Below are positions 5,474 through 13,057 of a DNA stretch of 26,864 bases, piece after piece (position 1 is the first letter of the stretch; each line of letters opens with the position of its first letter). The position numbers and the translations under genes were made by a program. The notes under the pieces are model-generated. The model worked only from the letters and a program-made list of their open reading frames with translations. It was not told the origin of the DNA and searched no databases. Source of the stretch: JAEHDI01 sp035455185 (lineage in GTDB: Bacteria; Acidobacteriota; Terriglobia; Bryobacterales; Bryobacteraceae); assembly GCA_035455185.1 (NCBI GenBank), contig DATIFQ010000324.1, forward strand, positions 1-26,864, given 5' to 3'.

Positions 5474-8098
5474 TCAGCTTGCGTCGCTCCGCACTTTTCG
5501 CTGCGCTTCTTCCATTGCTTGCCGCAGCAGCGAACCGGCCACCGGACCCAGCGGCTCGGCGCCTATCCCGTGCGGATGAAAGGGAACGTCGAAGACACGC
5601 ACCTCTCCCCGGAGCAGCCCCTCCCATCCCAGCATCGGAATATCGGGTCGGAGGTCCTTCACGCGGAACAACGTGACCGGGCCATCGTACGGCGCGGGGC
5701 TGTACAGGCGCCTCGCGAATGGGCTCGCGTAGCGCGCCTGACGCAGGGATATGGGCGGCCACAAACCCACTGTCCGGTACAGGCTGTACAAGGTTCCCCC
5801 GGCACGGTCTTTCATCACCGTGAAGAACGCCTGCAACCTCTCCATAAGGTACGTCAAGCGCTCTCCTGCCCGCCTCCGAGCCAGGTTCCCGAAAATGATT
5901 TCCCTCCGCCGCCTCGCTCGCCGGACCCTTCGTGCGACGACTTCCCGCAGCGGAACTTGGCGCCCACCGCTGCCGCGAAGACAGTCCATCATCACCAGCA
6001 ACGCGACGGTTTGTCCGTCCTGCTTCAGTCGCCTGGCGATTTCGTAGGTGATCAGACCTCCGAAACACAACCCCGCCAGGTAGTACGGTCCCTCTGGCTG
6101 GCGCGTGCGTATCTGTTCCAGGCAAGCCTCTGCATACTCCTCGATCCGAAAGTCGTGCTTGGTGTCCTCCAGACGTGGCGGCGCAAAACCGTATACCGGT
6201 TGCTCCCGGTCGAGATGCCGCGCGAAGCCGCAAAACGCGCCCAGACCGCCTGCGTGCCCGCCGACGCAGAACAGTGGCGGCAACGCGCCACCGGTCTGGA
6301 TCGGGATCAACGAGCCGCTCCCCCGTTCCTCTGTCCCGCCTCTACGCTGGGCTTCCTCGATGCGCCGCGCCATCCCCGCAAGGGTCGGCTCCTCCAGAAA
6401 AACCAGAAACGGCAAGGCTACGTTCAGCTCGACGGTTACGCGGGACAGCAACTCGGCCGCCAACACCGAGTCTCCTCCCAGCGCGAAGAAACTGTCATCC
6501 CTCCCCGCCCGTTCGGTTCCAAGAACCTTCCGCCAGACGGCCGCAACTTGCTCCTCGATGCCGCTTCGCGGAGCAGCGAACGGATGCTCGCCCCCTTCTC
6601 GCGCGGGGTCGATCGGCCCGATGCCAAGCGTTTGAGCCAGCCCAATGCGCTGCAACTTACCCGTAGGGCCTTTCGGTACCTCCCGCACGATGCGGACCAC
6701 CCTCGGCACTTTGAATTCGGCCAGTTTCGATGCTGCGAATTCGCGAACCTCCCGCTCGCTCATGGCGGCGCCCTCGCGCAACACTACGGCTACGCCGGTC
6801 TCCTCGCCGAGTTGACTGTGGGGAATAGCGAACGTGACGGCCTGAGCGATCCCGGGATGCTCCAGCAGCGCTTCGTCCACCTCCCTCGGGGAAATCTTCT
6901 CCCCGCCGCGATTGATGATCTCTTTCAGCCGCCCGGTGAGATACAGATAGCCGTGGGCGTCGAACCGTCCCTGGTCGCCGGTCCGAAACCACCCGTTTGT
7001 GAACGCTTTTTCGTTCGCCTCGGGATTTGCCTCGTAACCGTCCGTCACGTTTTCGCCGCGAATCACGATCTCTCCGGTCTCCCCTGCCGGCAACAGGTTG
7101 CCCGCCTCATCCATAATCGCGACATCGACGCCGGCCGGCAGTCCGACAGACCCCGCTTTCCGGTGCCCCGGGGGAAGCGGGTTGGTCGTCATCTGGTGTG
7201 CCGCCTCTGTCATCCCGTACGCCTCGATCACTGGCGCGCGGAAAACCTGCTCCAGTTCCGCCATCAGTGCCGGAGCCAGCGCTGACGAGGACGACCGGAT
7301 GAAGCGCGGCCTCCGCCGCTCGATCACGTCCCGATGGTTCCCTGCCCGCGCCAGAATGGCTTGGTGCATCGTCGGCACCGCCGTATACCAACTCGGCGTG
7401 AATTCATCGAGCCACTCGTAGAACCGCACCGGATGAAACCCCGGCGTCGCTACGACGCTCGCCCCTGCCGCCATCGACGAGAGCAGGGCAGCCTCGAGCC
7501 CGTGAATGTGGAACAGCGGCATCACGTTCAGGCAGCGGTCCCCGCGGGTCAAAGTCAGCGAACGCCGGATGTTATCGGCCGAGCGGCACAGGTTGCGGTG
7601 AGTTAGCGGTACGATCTTTGGCCGCGACGTCGTGCCCGAGGTGTGGAGGACGAGGGCCACGTCGTCTTCCGAGCACTTCTCATTTGCTCCCGCGTCGTCC
7701 CCTCCACCTGCCTGCGCCCTAAGGTGGATGACCGGAACGTTCAGTTCGGCCGCCGCTTCGGCCGCCGGCGATTCTGAACCCTCCTCGATGATCAGAGCCC
7801 GCGCTTTGAGATCGGACAGATAAAAGAGGAGCTCACTCTTCCCGTACGCCGGATTCAGCGGCGCGCACACGGCCGCGGACGCCACGGACAAGAATGCGGC
7901 CGCCATCTCCGGACCGTTCGGAAGTACCACGGCCACCCGGTCGGGTCGCGTGACGCCCGCCTCGCGCAGTCCTGCCGCTGCGTTCCGAACAATGTCATGG
8001 AGCTGTCCGTAAGACCACGGGGCGCGCCCCGGAGCCAATATTGCAGCGTCCTCCGGTCTGCGTTGTGCGGCTTCGGCGAGTAGATGCCCGATCGTCAC
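5474..8098 (-). CDS. Adenylation-carrier-thioesterase protein (NRPS-like, 874 aa)
   Basis: A three-domain cytoplasmic enzyme. Residues 1-500 form an acyl-adenylating domain with LHTSGTTSRPK (151-161), YGMTEAAHQMTTNPLPPG (294-311), TGRLKEIINRGGEK (388-401) and catalytic Lys481 in GPTGKLQR. The YGMTEAAHQMT pattern resembles oxalyl-CoA synthetase/AAE3-type ligases. Residues 510-585 are a phosphopantetheine carrier domain (FFALGGDSVLAAELL, Ser544). Residues 598-874 are an alpha/beta-hydrolase thioesterase with nucleophile motif GLCFGG, so Cys678 replaces the usual serine, plus probable Asp705 and a histidine near 841-843. No condensation, ketosynthase or reductase domain is present. The likely role is to activate a carboxylic acid, tether it and release or condense it. 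The GTG start at 8098 overlaps the stop of the HEAT gene (GTGA). An upstream extension would only read through that gene. Confidence 0.88.
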   Translation of the reverse strand: MTIGHLLAEAAQRRPEDAAILAPGRAPWSYGQLHDIVRNAAAGLREAGVTRPDRVAVVLPNGPEMAAAFLSVASAAVCAPLNPAYGKSELLFYLSDLKARALIIEEGSESPAAEAAAELNVPVIHLRAQAGGGDDAGANEKCSEDDVALVLHTSGTTSRPKIVPLTHRNLCRSADNIRRSLTLTRGDRCLNVMPLFHIHGLEAALLSSMAAGASVVATPGFHPVRFYEWLDEFTPSWYTAVPTMHQAILARAGNHRDVIERRRPRFIRSSSSALAPALMAELEQVFRAPVIEAYGMTEAAHQMTTNPLPPGHRKAGSVGLPAGVDVAIMDEAGNLLPAGETGEIVIRGENVTDGYEANPEANEKAFTNGWFRTGDQGRFDAHGYLYLTGRLKEIINRGGEKISPREVDEALLEHPGIAQAVTFAIPHSQLGEETGVAVVLREGAAMSEREVREFAASKLAEFKVPRVVRIVREVPKGPTGKLQRIGLAQTLGIGPIDPAREGGEHPFAAPRSGIEEQVAAVWRKVLGTERAGRDDSFFALGGDSVLAAELLSRVTVELNVALPFLVFLEEPTLAGMARRIEEAQRRGGTEERGSGSLIPIQTGGALPPLFCVGGHAGGLGAFCGFARHLDREQPVYGFAPPRLEDTKHDFRIEEYAEACLEQIRTRQPEGPYYLAGLCFGGLITYEIARRLKQDGQTVALLVMMDCLRGSGGRQVPLREVVARRVRRARRRREIIFGNLARRRAGERLTYLMERLQAFFTVMKDRAGGTLYSLYRTVGLWPPISLRQARYASPFARRLYSPAPYDGPVTLFRVKDLRPDIPMLGWEGLLRGEVRVFDVPFHPHGIGAEPLGPVAGSLLRQAMEEAQRKVRSDAS

Positions 8099-8805
8099 CT
8101 GGGACGGCTCAACGACGTCTCCGCGGCGATGATCCCGTGCATCGCGGCCAGCCGCACGTGTTTCGGAACGTCCGGACGCGCCAGCATGCTGTAAAGGTCC
8201 AGCGCCTGAGCTCGCTGCCCCTGAGCCAGGAGCCCTTCGGCGCACACAAGGGCGGCGCCTGCCACCGCCCTGTGCATCGCGCCTTTCGTCCGGCCCAACC
8301 CGCTTTGAAGCGCTTTCGCCGCCTCAAGCCCGCTGATGTTCCCCAACGCCGCCGCGGCCGCTTGCGCCACCACCGGATCGGCGTTGTTGAGCAGGCGGGC
8401 CAGCGTCCCCGCCGACTTCGCGTCCTTCCGCTTCCCGATCGAATCGATCGCGCCGGCCAGCAGTCTGCCCTTCACCTTCGGAAGCGCACCGCGCAGGGCG
8501 TCGTCCGCCGACGGATCCGGAATCGGCTCCAGGCCGTAACGCGCGTAGTGCCCGAGCTGCGGATCGGTCAGCAGCGCCGCCAGCGCCGGAATCGCTTCCT
8601 TTGTGCCCGTGGATGCCAGCCGCTGGCAGGCCTTAGCCTTCTGAAACGTCGTCGCGCTGGGGTCTTTCAAAATCTGGATGAGACCCGCCTCGTCCAGCGT
8701 CCGGATCTTCTCTGATTGAAACTCCGGCGGAGGGACCGGCTTTGGCGGCTGCTTCGGCTCTTCCTTCACGGCGGTCGCCTGAGGTTGCTGTCCGGTGCTC
8801 TGCAT
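8095..8805 (-). CDS. HEAT-repeat protein
   Basis: A 236-residue protein with a Gln/Pro/Lys-rich N terminus (about 35 residues, no signal peptide) followed by helical HEAT-like repeats. Examples are AIPALAALLTDPQLGHYARY near residue 72, EPIPDPSADDALRGALPKVK, SIGKRKDAKSAGTLARLLNN and DPVVAQAAAAALGNISG near 145. The phrase ARYGLEPIPDP is characteristic of HEAT proteins often found beside Gfo/Idh/MocA oxidoreductases in soil bacteria, though many of those appear to be exported. It is probably a protein-interaction scaffold. AAGGAG at 8815-8820, nine bases before the ATG at 8805, fixes the start; a 41-residue upstream extension runs through the palindromic repeat and is rejected. The gene follows the oxidoreductase by 58 bases and is translationally coupled to the adenylation-carrier-thioesterase gene. 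Confidence 0.8.
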   Translation of the reverse strand: MQSTGQQPQATAVKEEPKQPPKPVPPPEFQSEKIRTLDEAGLIQILKDPSATTFQKAKACQRLASTGTKEAIPALAALLTDPQLGHYARYGLEPIPDPSADDALRGALPKVKGRLLAGAIDSIGKRKDAKSAGTLARLLNNADPVVAQAAAAALGNISGLEAAKALQSGLGRTKGAMHRAVAGAALVCAEGLLAQGQRAQALDLYSMLARPDVPKHVRLAAMHGIIAAETSLSRPR

Positions 8806-8832
8806 TTTCCTCGTCTCCTTCGTTCTCGGTGG

Positions 8833-8861
8833 CACAGGCTTCAGCCAGGCTTCAGCCTGTG
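8833..8861. repeat. Palindromic REP-like element with duplicated core
   Basis: CACAGGCT (8833-8840) and AGCCTGTG (8854-8861) form a perfect 8-bp inverted repeat. Between and within them AGGCTTCAGCC occurs twice in tandem (8836 and 8847). The element starts three bases downstream of the oxidoreductase stop codon and 28 bases before the HEAT gene. It looks like a dispersed intergenic palindrome of the CACAGGCTTCAGCCTGTG type whose middle was duplicated. It could fold in the transcript and separate expression of the two genes. There is no T-tract, so an intrinsic terminator is unlikely. Confidence 0.6.
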
Positions 8862-8863
8862 AC

Positions 8864-10138
8864 CTACAGCCGCCACGGCTCCCGCAGCGCTCTCGATCGC
8901 ATGCGGTTGGCCTCGTCGTCTCCAACAAACTCCTTCATCGCAGGGTCCCACGTCAGCTTGCGGCCAAGCTGGAACGCGATGAACGCCGCATGGCAACTGA
9001 TGTGTGAGTTAGCCGCGACCGCGGCGCTGGCCCGCGGCTGTGTCCGCGACTTAATGCAGTTCAGCCAGTCCTGCGTGTGATACGCCAGCGCGAGTCTTGC
9101 CTCGGTCGTGGGCCTCAGTTCCGAGCGAAGATTCTCGGAGACTTCGATTTTGCCAGTGTCGCCGGTCTCCACCCACCCGTTGTCGCCCTCGAAGCGTACA
9201 GTGCACGAGCCGGTGCCGAGGCTTCCGTCCCAGCCATCGTCGCGCATCTCCAGCTTCACGCCATTCGCGTACCGGCAGTGGACGAAGTACTTCCCGGTGT
9301 TCCCGCCCTCGGGCTCGTATTCGACCGGCTGGGTATCGTCCGCCTTCGCCGCCCACTGGCACAAATCGACGGTGTGGGAGCCCCACTCGAGAATCCCGCC
9401 GCCGTGAAAGTCGTACCAGTTGCGCCATCCGCCGCGCACGTACTCCGGATTGTACGGTCGCCACGGCGCCGGGCCGAGCCACCGGTCCCAATCGAGCACC
9501 TGTTTCGGCGGCTCCGGTTCCGCCGGCAGCCAGTCGTGGCCGGGCAGCGGTGGCCAGTTCACCGAAGGACCGACGTCGGCGTAGACCGTTTGGAGCTTCC
9601 CGAGCTTCCCCGTGTGGACCAGTTCCACGGCCAGTTCCAGGTTGCCGCCATTGCGCCGCTGGCAGCCTGCCTGGTAGATCCTCCCGTAACGGCGGAACGC
9701 GTCCGCCAGCGCCCAACTCTCCTCCATCGACATCGAGCAGGGCTTCTCGCAATAGACGTCCTTGCCGTGCTGTGCCGCCAGGATCGACAGCGGCGTGTGC
9801 CAGCGGTCCCCGGTTGCGATCAAAACAGCGTCGATGTCCCCGCGTGCCAGCAACTCGAACTGATCGTCGTACATGACGCAGTCGTGGTTGCTGTAACGCT
9901 GGTCCACCATGCTTTTGATCTCTTCGCGCCGCTGGTTTCGCACGTCGCAGATGGCGACGAACTGCACCTGCCGGTAGCTGAGCAGCGCCCTCAGGTCGGA
10001 TTGCCCTCGCCCGCCGATCCCGATGCCGCCCATCACGATGCGGTCGCTCGGAGGCACCGCGCCCGCGCGCTGGCCCAGCACCGAACCGGGCACAATGGCT
10101 GGCGCCGCCGCAGTCATTATGAATCCTCGCCTTGTCAT
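8864..10138 (-). CDS. Tat-exported Gfo/Idh/MocA family oxidoreductase
   Basis: A 424-residue NAD(P)-dependent sugar or inositol-type oxidoreductase. It starts MTRRGFIMTAAAPAIVPGSV, a twin-arginine signal with a hydrophobic stretch, indicating folded export to the periplasm. The Rossmann loop GIGIGGRG is near residue 39 and the family EKP motif (VYCEKPCSMSMEE) near 132. The second domain contains GGGILEWGSHTVDLCQW near 255, usual for Tat-exported family members. GGAGGA six bases before the ATG at 10138 fixes the start; a TTG one codon upstream is less likely. It leads a run with the HEAT and adenylation-carrier-thioesterase genes. The substrate is unknown, and a tightly bound cofactor carried through Tat is typical of exported relatives. 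Confidence 0.9.
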   Translation of the reverse strand: MTRRGFIMTAAAPAIVPGSVLGQRAGAVPPSDRIVMGGIGIGGRGQSDLRALLSYRQVQFVAICDVRNQRREEIKSMVDQRYSNHDCVMYDDQFELLARGDIDAVLIATGDRWHTPLSILAAQHGKDVYCEKPCSMSMEESWALADAFRRYGRIYQAGCQRRNGGNLELAVELVHTGKLGKLQTVYADVGPSVNWPPLPGHDWLPAEPEPPKQVLDWDRWLGPAPWRPYNPEYVRGGWRNWYDFHGGGILEWGSHTVDLCQWAAKADDTQPVEYEPEGGNTGKYFVHCRYANGVKLEMRDDGWDGSLGTGSCTVRFEGDNGWVETGDTGKIEVSENLRSELRPTTEARLALAYHTQDWLNCIKSRTQPRASAAVAANSHISCHAAFIAFQLGRKLTWDPAMKEFVGDDEANRMRSRALREPWRL

Positions 10139-10164
10139 CAATGGTCCTCCGTCACGAGAGCGCC

Positions 10165-10170
10165 ATTATA
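10165..10170 (-). promoter_or_regulatory. Predicted -10 element for the Gfo/Idh/MocA gene
   Basis: A perfect TATAAT on the minus strand would start transcription near 10158. That gives a leader of about 20 bases containing the GGAGGA ribosome binding site. No convincing -35 hexamer is present, so support is the -10 element and its spacing only. Confidence 0.35.
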
Positions 10171-10257
10171 TCGAATCGGAGACAGAGCCCTATTCCTCTC
10201 CCCGGCTTCGGTTCGGGCTACCATGTCTGGATATTGCCCGTCATTACCCAGCCCGTC

Positions 10258-11652
10258 ATGAAACGGAAACTGGTGCTTTCCTACATTGGCCTCGTGGGAG
10301 TGCCGCTCGCCACGCTGCTCGTGATCCTCCCCTTGGGGCGAAGCCTTTCGCCGCCTTCCCCAAGGGCGGAAAGCTGGCCGTTTCCCGTCCTCCCCACGAA
10401 CCTCGGCAGTCAGGGCGCCGCGCTGGGCATCTCGAATCTGGCCCTCCTGGTTTGTCAAATCGCCTTGATCATCCTCTTGTCCCGCGCCGTCGGGTCTCTC
10501 GCCGAGAAGATCCGCCAGCCCAGAGTGATCGGCGAGGTGCTGGCGGGGATTCTGCTCGGCCCCTCCCTGCTGGGCTGGCTGGCTCCCGGAGTATCGGCGT
10601 TTCTTTTCCCGCCTTCCGGCTTCGCTGTCCTGAATGGGCTCAGCCAGCTCGGGCTCATGCTCTTCATGTTTATGGTCGGCCTTGAGCTCAACGTGAAGGA
10701 GTTGCGCCATCAGGGGCCCATCGCGATCCTGATCAGCCACGCCAGCATGGCTGCCCCCATGGCGCTCGGCGCAGGGCTCGCCCTCTATCTTTATCCCCGG
10801 CTGTCCGATGCGGCCGTGAGCTTCACCGGGTTTGCCCTGTTCATGGGAGCCGCCATGAGCGTCACCGCCTTTCCCGTGCTGGCCCGCATCCTGGGCGAGC
10901 GCAATCTGGCGCAAACCCGCATGGGTACGATGGCCATTGCCTGCGCCGCCATCGATGACGTGACGGGATGGTGTGTGCTTGCCTTCATCGCGGCCCACGT
11001 TCGCGCCGCCGATTCCTCCGTCCGGATCTGGACAACCGTCGCCGGACTCGCGCTGTTCCTGGCGGTCATGTTCTGGGGAGTTCGGAGGTTGCTGCGGAGG
11101 ATCGAACGCGCCTACCTCGAGCATGGAGAACTGTCGGACAACCGGAAAGCGATCGTCCTGCTGCTCTTGCTACTTTCGGCCCTTTCCACCGAGGCGCTCG
11201 GACTCCACCCGCTCTTCGGTGCATTCGTCGCCGGCGCGGTCATGCCCAGGAACCGCGATTTCGTCGCGTATCTGATGGAGAAGTTGGAGTCCCTCACGGT
11301 CCTGCTGCTTCTTCCGCTGTTTTTCGCTTACACCGGCTTGCGCACCAGCATCGGGCGGGTGGCGGGGGCCGAAATGTGGGGACTCTGCCTGCTGATCGTG
11401 GCCACCGCCGTCATCGGGAAACTCGCCGGAACCGGCCTCGCCGCGCGCATGGGAGGCATGCCATGGCGGGAATCGCTCGTCCTCGGCGTACTGATGAACA
11501 CTCGCGGGCTGATGGAGCTCGTGGTGTTGAACATCGGCCTCGACCTCGGAGTCATCTCACCCGCGCTCTTCTCGATGATGGTCGTCATGGCCATTTCGAC
11601 CACGATGATGGCGCCCCCTCTCCTGCATTGGCTCTACCCGCGTCTTACTTAA
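10258..11652 (+). CDS. Cation/proton antiporter of the CPA2 (KefB/NapA-like) family
   Basis: An inner-membrane protein of 464 residues with about 12-13 hydrophobic segments of the Na+/H+ exchanger fold. An N-terminal segment (LSYIGLVGVPLATLLVIL) and a short polar loop precede the core. Core motifs are RQPRVIGEVLAGILLGPSLL near residue 87, GLMLFMFMVGLELN near 133, the unwound-helix stretch FMGAAMSVTAFPVLARIL near 192, and the ion-site helix with AIACAAIDDVTGW near 222. The paired acidic residues there (Asp-Asp) are typical of electroneutral or electrogenic CPA2 exchangers. No cytoplasmic RCK/TrkA domain follows, so it is not a full KefB/KefC. The ATG at 10258 gives the expected N-terminal membrane helix, while upstream in-frame codons overlap the divergent gene's start. 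Likely role: Na+ or K+ efflux against H+. Confidence 0.88.
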   Translation: MKRKLVLSYIGLVGVPLATLLVILPLGRSLSPPSPRAESWPFPVLPTNLGSQGAALGISNLALLVCQIALIILLSRAVGSLAEKIRQPRVIGEVLAGILLGPSLLGWLAPGVSAFLFPPSGFAVLNGLSQLGLMLFMFMVGLELNVKELRHQGPIAILISHASMAAPMALGAGLALYLYPRLSDAAVSFTGFALFMGAAMSVTAFPVLARILGERNLAQTRMGTMAIACAAIDDVTGWCVLAFIAAHVRAADSSVRIWTTVAGLALFLAVMFWGVRRLLRRIERAYLEHGELSDNRKAIVLLLLLLSALSTEALGLHPLFGAFVAGAVMPRNRDFVAYLMEKLESLTVLLLLPLFFAYTGLRTSIGRVAGAEMWGLCLLIVATAVIGKLAGTGLAARMGGMPWRESLVLGVLMNTRGLMELVVLNIGLDLGVISPALFSMMVVMAISTTMMAPPLLHWLYPRLT

Positions 11653-11674
11653 TTCGGGGCTACGCAACTCCGAA
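11653..11674. terminator. Hairpin between convergent genes
   Basis: TTCGGGG (11653-11659) pairs with CTCCGAA (11668-11674), seven pairs including one G-U, around an eight-base loop. It lies exactly between the stops of the antiporter and the DinB-like gene. It has no clear T-run on either side, so it is at best a weak or Rho-assisted bidirectional terminator. Confidence 0.35.
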
Positions 11675-11678
11675 ACTC

Positions 11679-12203
11679 CTACTCCCCGCCACTCTTCGCC
11701 CACGGTGGCACAATGCCGTTCATCCGGGCATATGCGATCAACTGCCCCATGTGCTCGTTGGCATGGATGATGATCCGCAGATACATACCGTCGACAGTGG
11801 CGTCCCTTTTGAGAATCGTGACTTTGCGCTCGAGGTCGCCCGGTTTCAGTGCAGCGCGGGCCGTTTTGACCGCATCGAGCGAGCGCTTCAGCCAGCCGAT
11901 TACCTCCGCCTTCGCGGTCACGGTCTTCTCCAGGTCGCCCTTCTTGATGTCAGCAGGCAGTTCCGGGCCCGTGACGCTCAACAGGTAGAAATTCGCAAGC
12001 GCAATGTGCATGTAGACCTCGCTGACCGACCGCACACCCAGCGCCGGCCGCCACCCGAACTTTTCGGCCGGTGTCGCCTCGGCCAGCGCGAGGAGTTGAT
12101 GCGAAACGTGCCCCCACTCGCCGTCATAGCCTTGCCAGAGACCGGCCGGCTGAGCGTGCAACGCCGCGCCGCCCAACACGAAACTCAGCAGTAACTTCCG
12201 CAT
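11679..12203 (-). CDS. Exported DinB-like protein
   Basis: A 174-residue protein with an N-terminal signal peptide (MRKLLLSFVLGGAALHA, then QPAG) followed by a DinB/YfiT-like four-helix bundle. The three expected metal-ligand histidines are visible: His66 in EVYMHIALA, and His147 and His151 in IIIHANEHMGQLIAYAR. GGGGAGG about six bases before the ATG at 12203 supports the start. Intracellular DinB-fold proteins include thiol-dependent transferases; the role of exported versions is not established. It is convergent with the antiporter gene and divergent from the DUF1697 gene. Confidence 0.85.
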   Translation of the reverse strand: MRKLLLSFVLGGAALHAQPAGLWQGYDGEWGHVSHQLLALAEATPAEKFGWRPALGVRSVSEVYMHIALANFYLLSVTGPELPADIKKGDLEKTVTAKAEVIGWLKRSLDAVKTARAALKPGDLERKVTILKRDATVDGMYLRIIIHANEHMGQLIAYARMNGIVPPWAKSGGE

Positions 12204-12298
12204 GTTTTCCTCCCCGTCGCGCCCCGCCTGGCGCGCGCATATCTCAGCCTACCGCGTCCGGTCGATGTCCATTCCGCCGGGATATCCTGGAGCTTGAT

Positions 12299-12856
12299 AT
12301 GGCTCTGGTGATTTCCATGCTCCGTGGCGTCAACGTGGGCGGCCACAACAAGATCAAGATGGAGGCGCTCCGGTCGCTCTACGAATCCCTCAAACTGCGG
12401 GACGCGCGCACGTACGTCCAAAGCGGCAACGTCATTTTCCGTGCGGACGAGCGGAACCTTGTCTCACTGGCTAGCCGCGTTGAGAACGCGATCAAGCGGA
12501 ACTTCGGCTTTCGTCCGGACGTCATTGTTCGCACCGCTTCCGAACTGCGAGACGCAATTGCGAGAAACCCGTTCGCGACGCGGCGCAGCATCGATCCGAG
12601 CAAGCTCCTGGTCGTCTTCCTGGCCCGGGATCCCGGTCCGGAAGCGCGAGACAAGGTTTTGAAGATCAATGCGGATCCGGAAGAACTGCGGATCGGCGGC
12701 CGCGAGCTCTACATTCACTTCCCTAACGGGATGGGACGGTCGAAGCTGTCGGTGGCCGCCGTCGAGAGAGCGCTGGGGGTCCCGGGAACAGGCAGAAACT
12801 GGAACACCGTCACAAGGTTGCTCGAGATCGCGGAGGGGCTGGAAGCCTCCCGCTGA
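12299..12856 (+). CDS. DUF1697 family protein
   Basis: A 185-residue cytoplasmic protein of the DUF1697 family, close to the usual ~180 residues. It starts MALVISMLRGVNVGGHNKIK, with the family's LRGVNVGG signature, then ARTYVQSGNVIF near residue 36 and a C-terminal GTGRNWNTVTRLLEIA segment. GGAG six bases before the ATG at 12299 supports this start. The function of the family is not known. It stands alone, with no obvious functional link to its neighbours. Confidence 0.88.
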   Translation: MALVISMLRGVNVGGHNKIKMEALRSLYESLKLRDARTYVQSGNVIFRADERNLVSLASRVENAIKRNFGFRPDVIVRTASELRDAIARNPFATRRSIDPSKLLVVFLARDPGPEARDKVLKINADPEELRIGGRELYIHFPNGMGRSKLSVAAVERALGVPGTGRNWNTVTRLLEIAEGLEASR

Positions 12857-13057
12857 TCCGCAAAACCTGGGACTAACCTAGGGTCCGCCGTTCGCCGGGC
12901 CCCAAGTCGTCCAACCCGCGTTTGTCCGGCGAGGCTCCCACTCTTTTCGTGCCTGACCCGTCCCGGTCGTGTATAATTCCTGTTGAAAGTGATTTGCATG
13001 TCATACACCACGACCCTGAACAATCTTAAGCCTTGTGTCTCTTATGCTGCAACTGAA
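12857..13057. other. Intergenic region upstream of the TonB-dependent receptor
   Basis: About 200 bases without a supported gene. It holds a TATAAT at 12972-12977 and in-frame upstream start codons (TTG 12983, ATG 12998) for the receptor. No terminator for the DUF1697 gene, no RNA gene and no convincing Fur box were found. Confidence 0.6.
12972..12977 (+). promoter_or_regulatory. Predicted -10 element for the TonB-dependent receptor gene
   Basis: A perfect TATAAT predicts transcription from about 12984. The -35 region is not recognisable. A start there would exclude the TTG at 12983 as initiation codon and give a leader of about 74 bases to the ATG at 13058. Confidence 0.4.

Noticed and set aside
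5519..7285. Long open plus-strand frame antisense to the adenylation-carrier-thioesterase gene
   Set aside because: Its translation has no recognisable domain and is rich in Arg/Pro/Gln, as expected for a shadow of a GC-rich gene; the minus-strand frame has unmistakable catalytic motifs.
9077..10261. Open plus-strand frame antisense to the Gfo/Idh/MocA gene
   Set aside because: No family motif or ribosome binding site; the opposite strand encodes a clear oxidoreductase with a Tat signal.
12985..13003. Possible Fur box upstream of the TonB-dependent receptor
   Set aside because: Only about ten of nineteen positions match the consensus and the site lacks the expected dyad symmetry.
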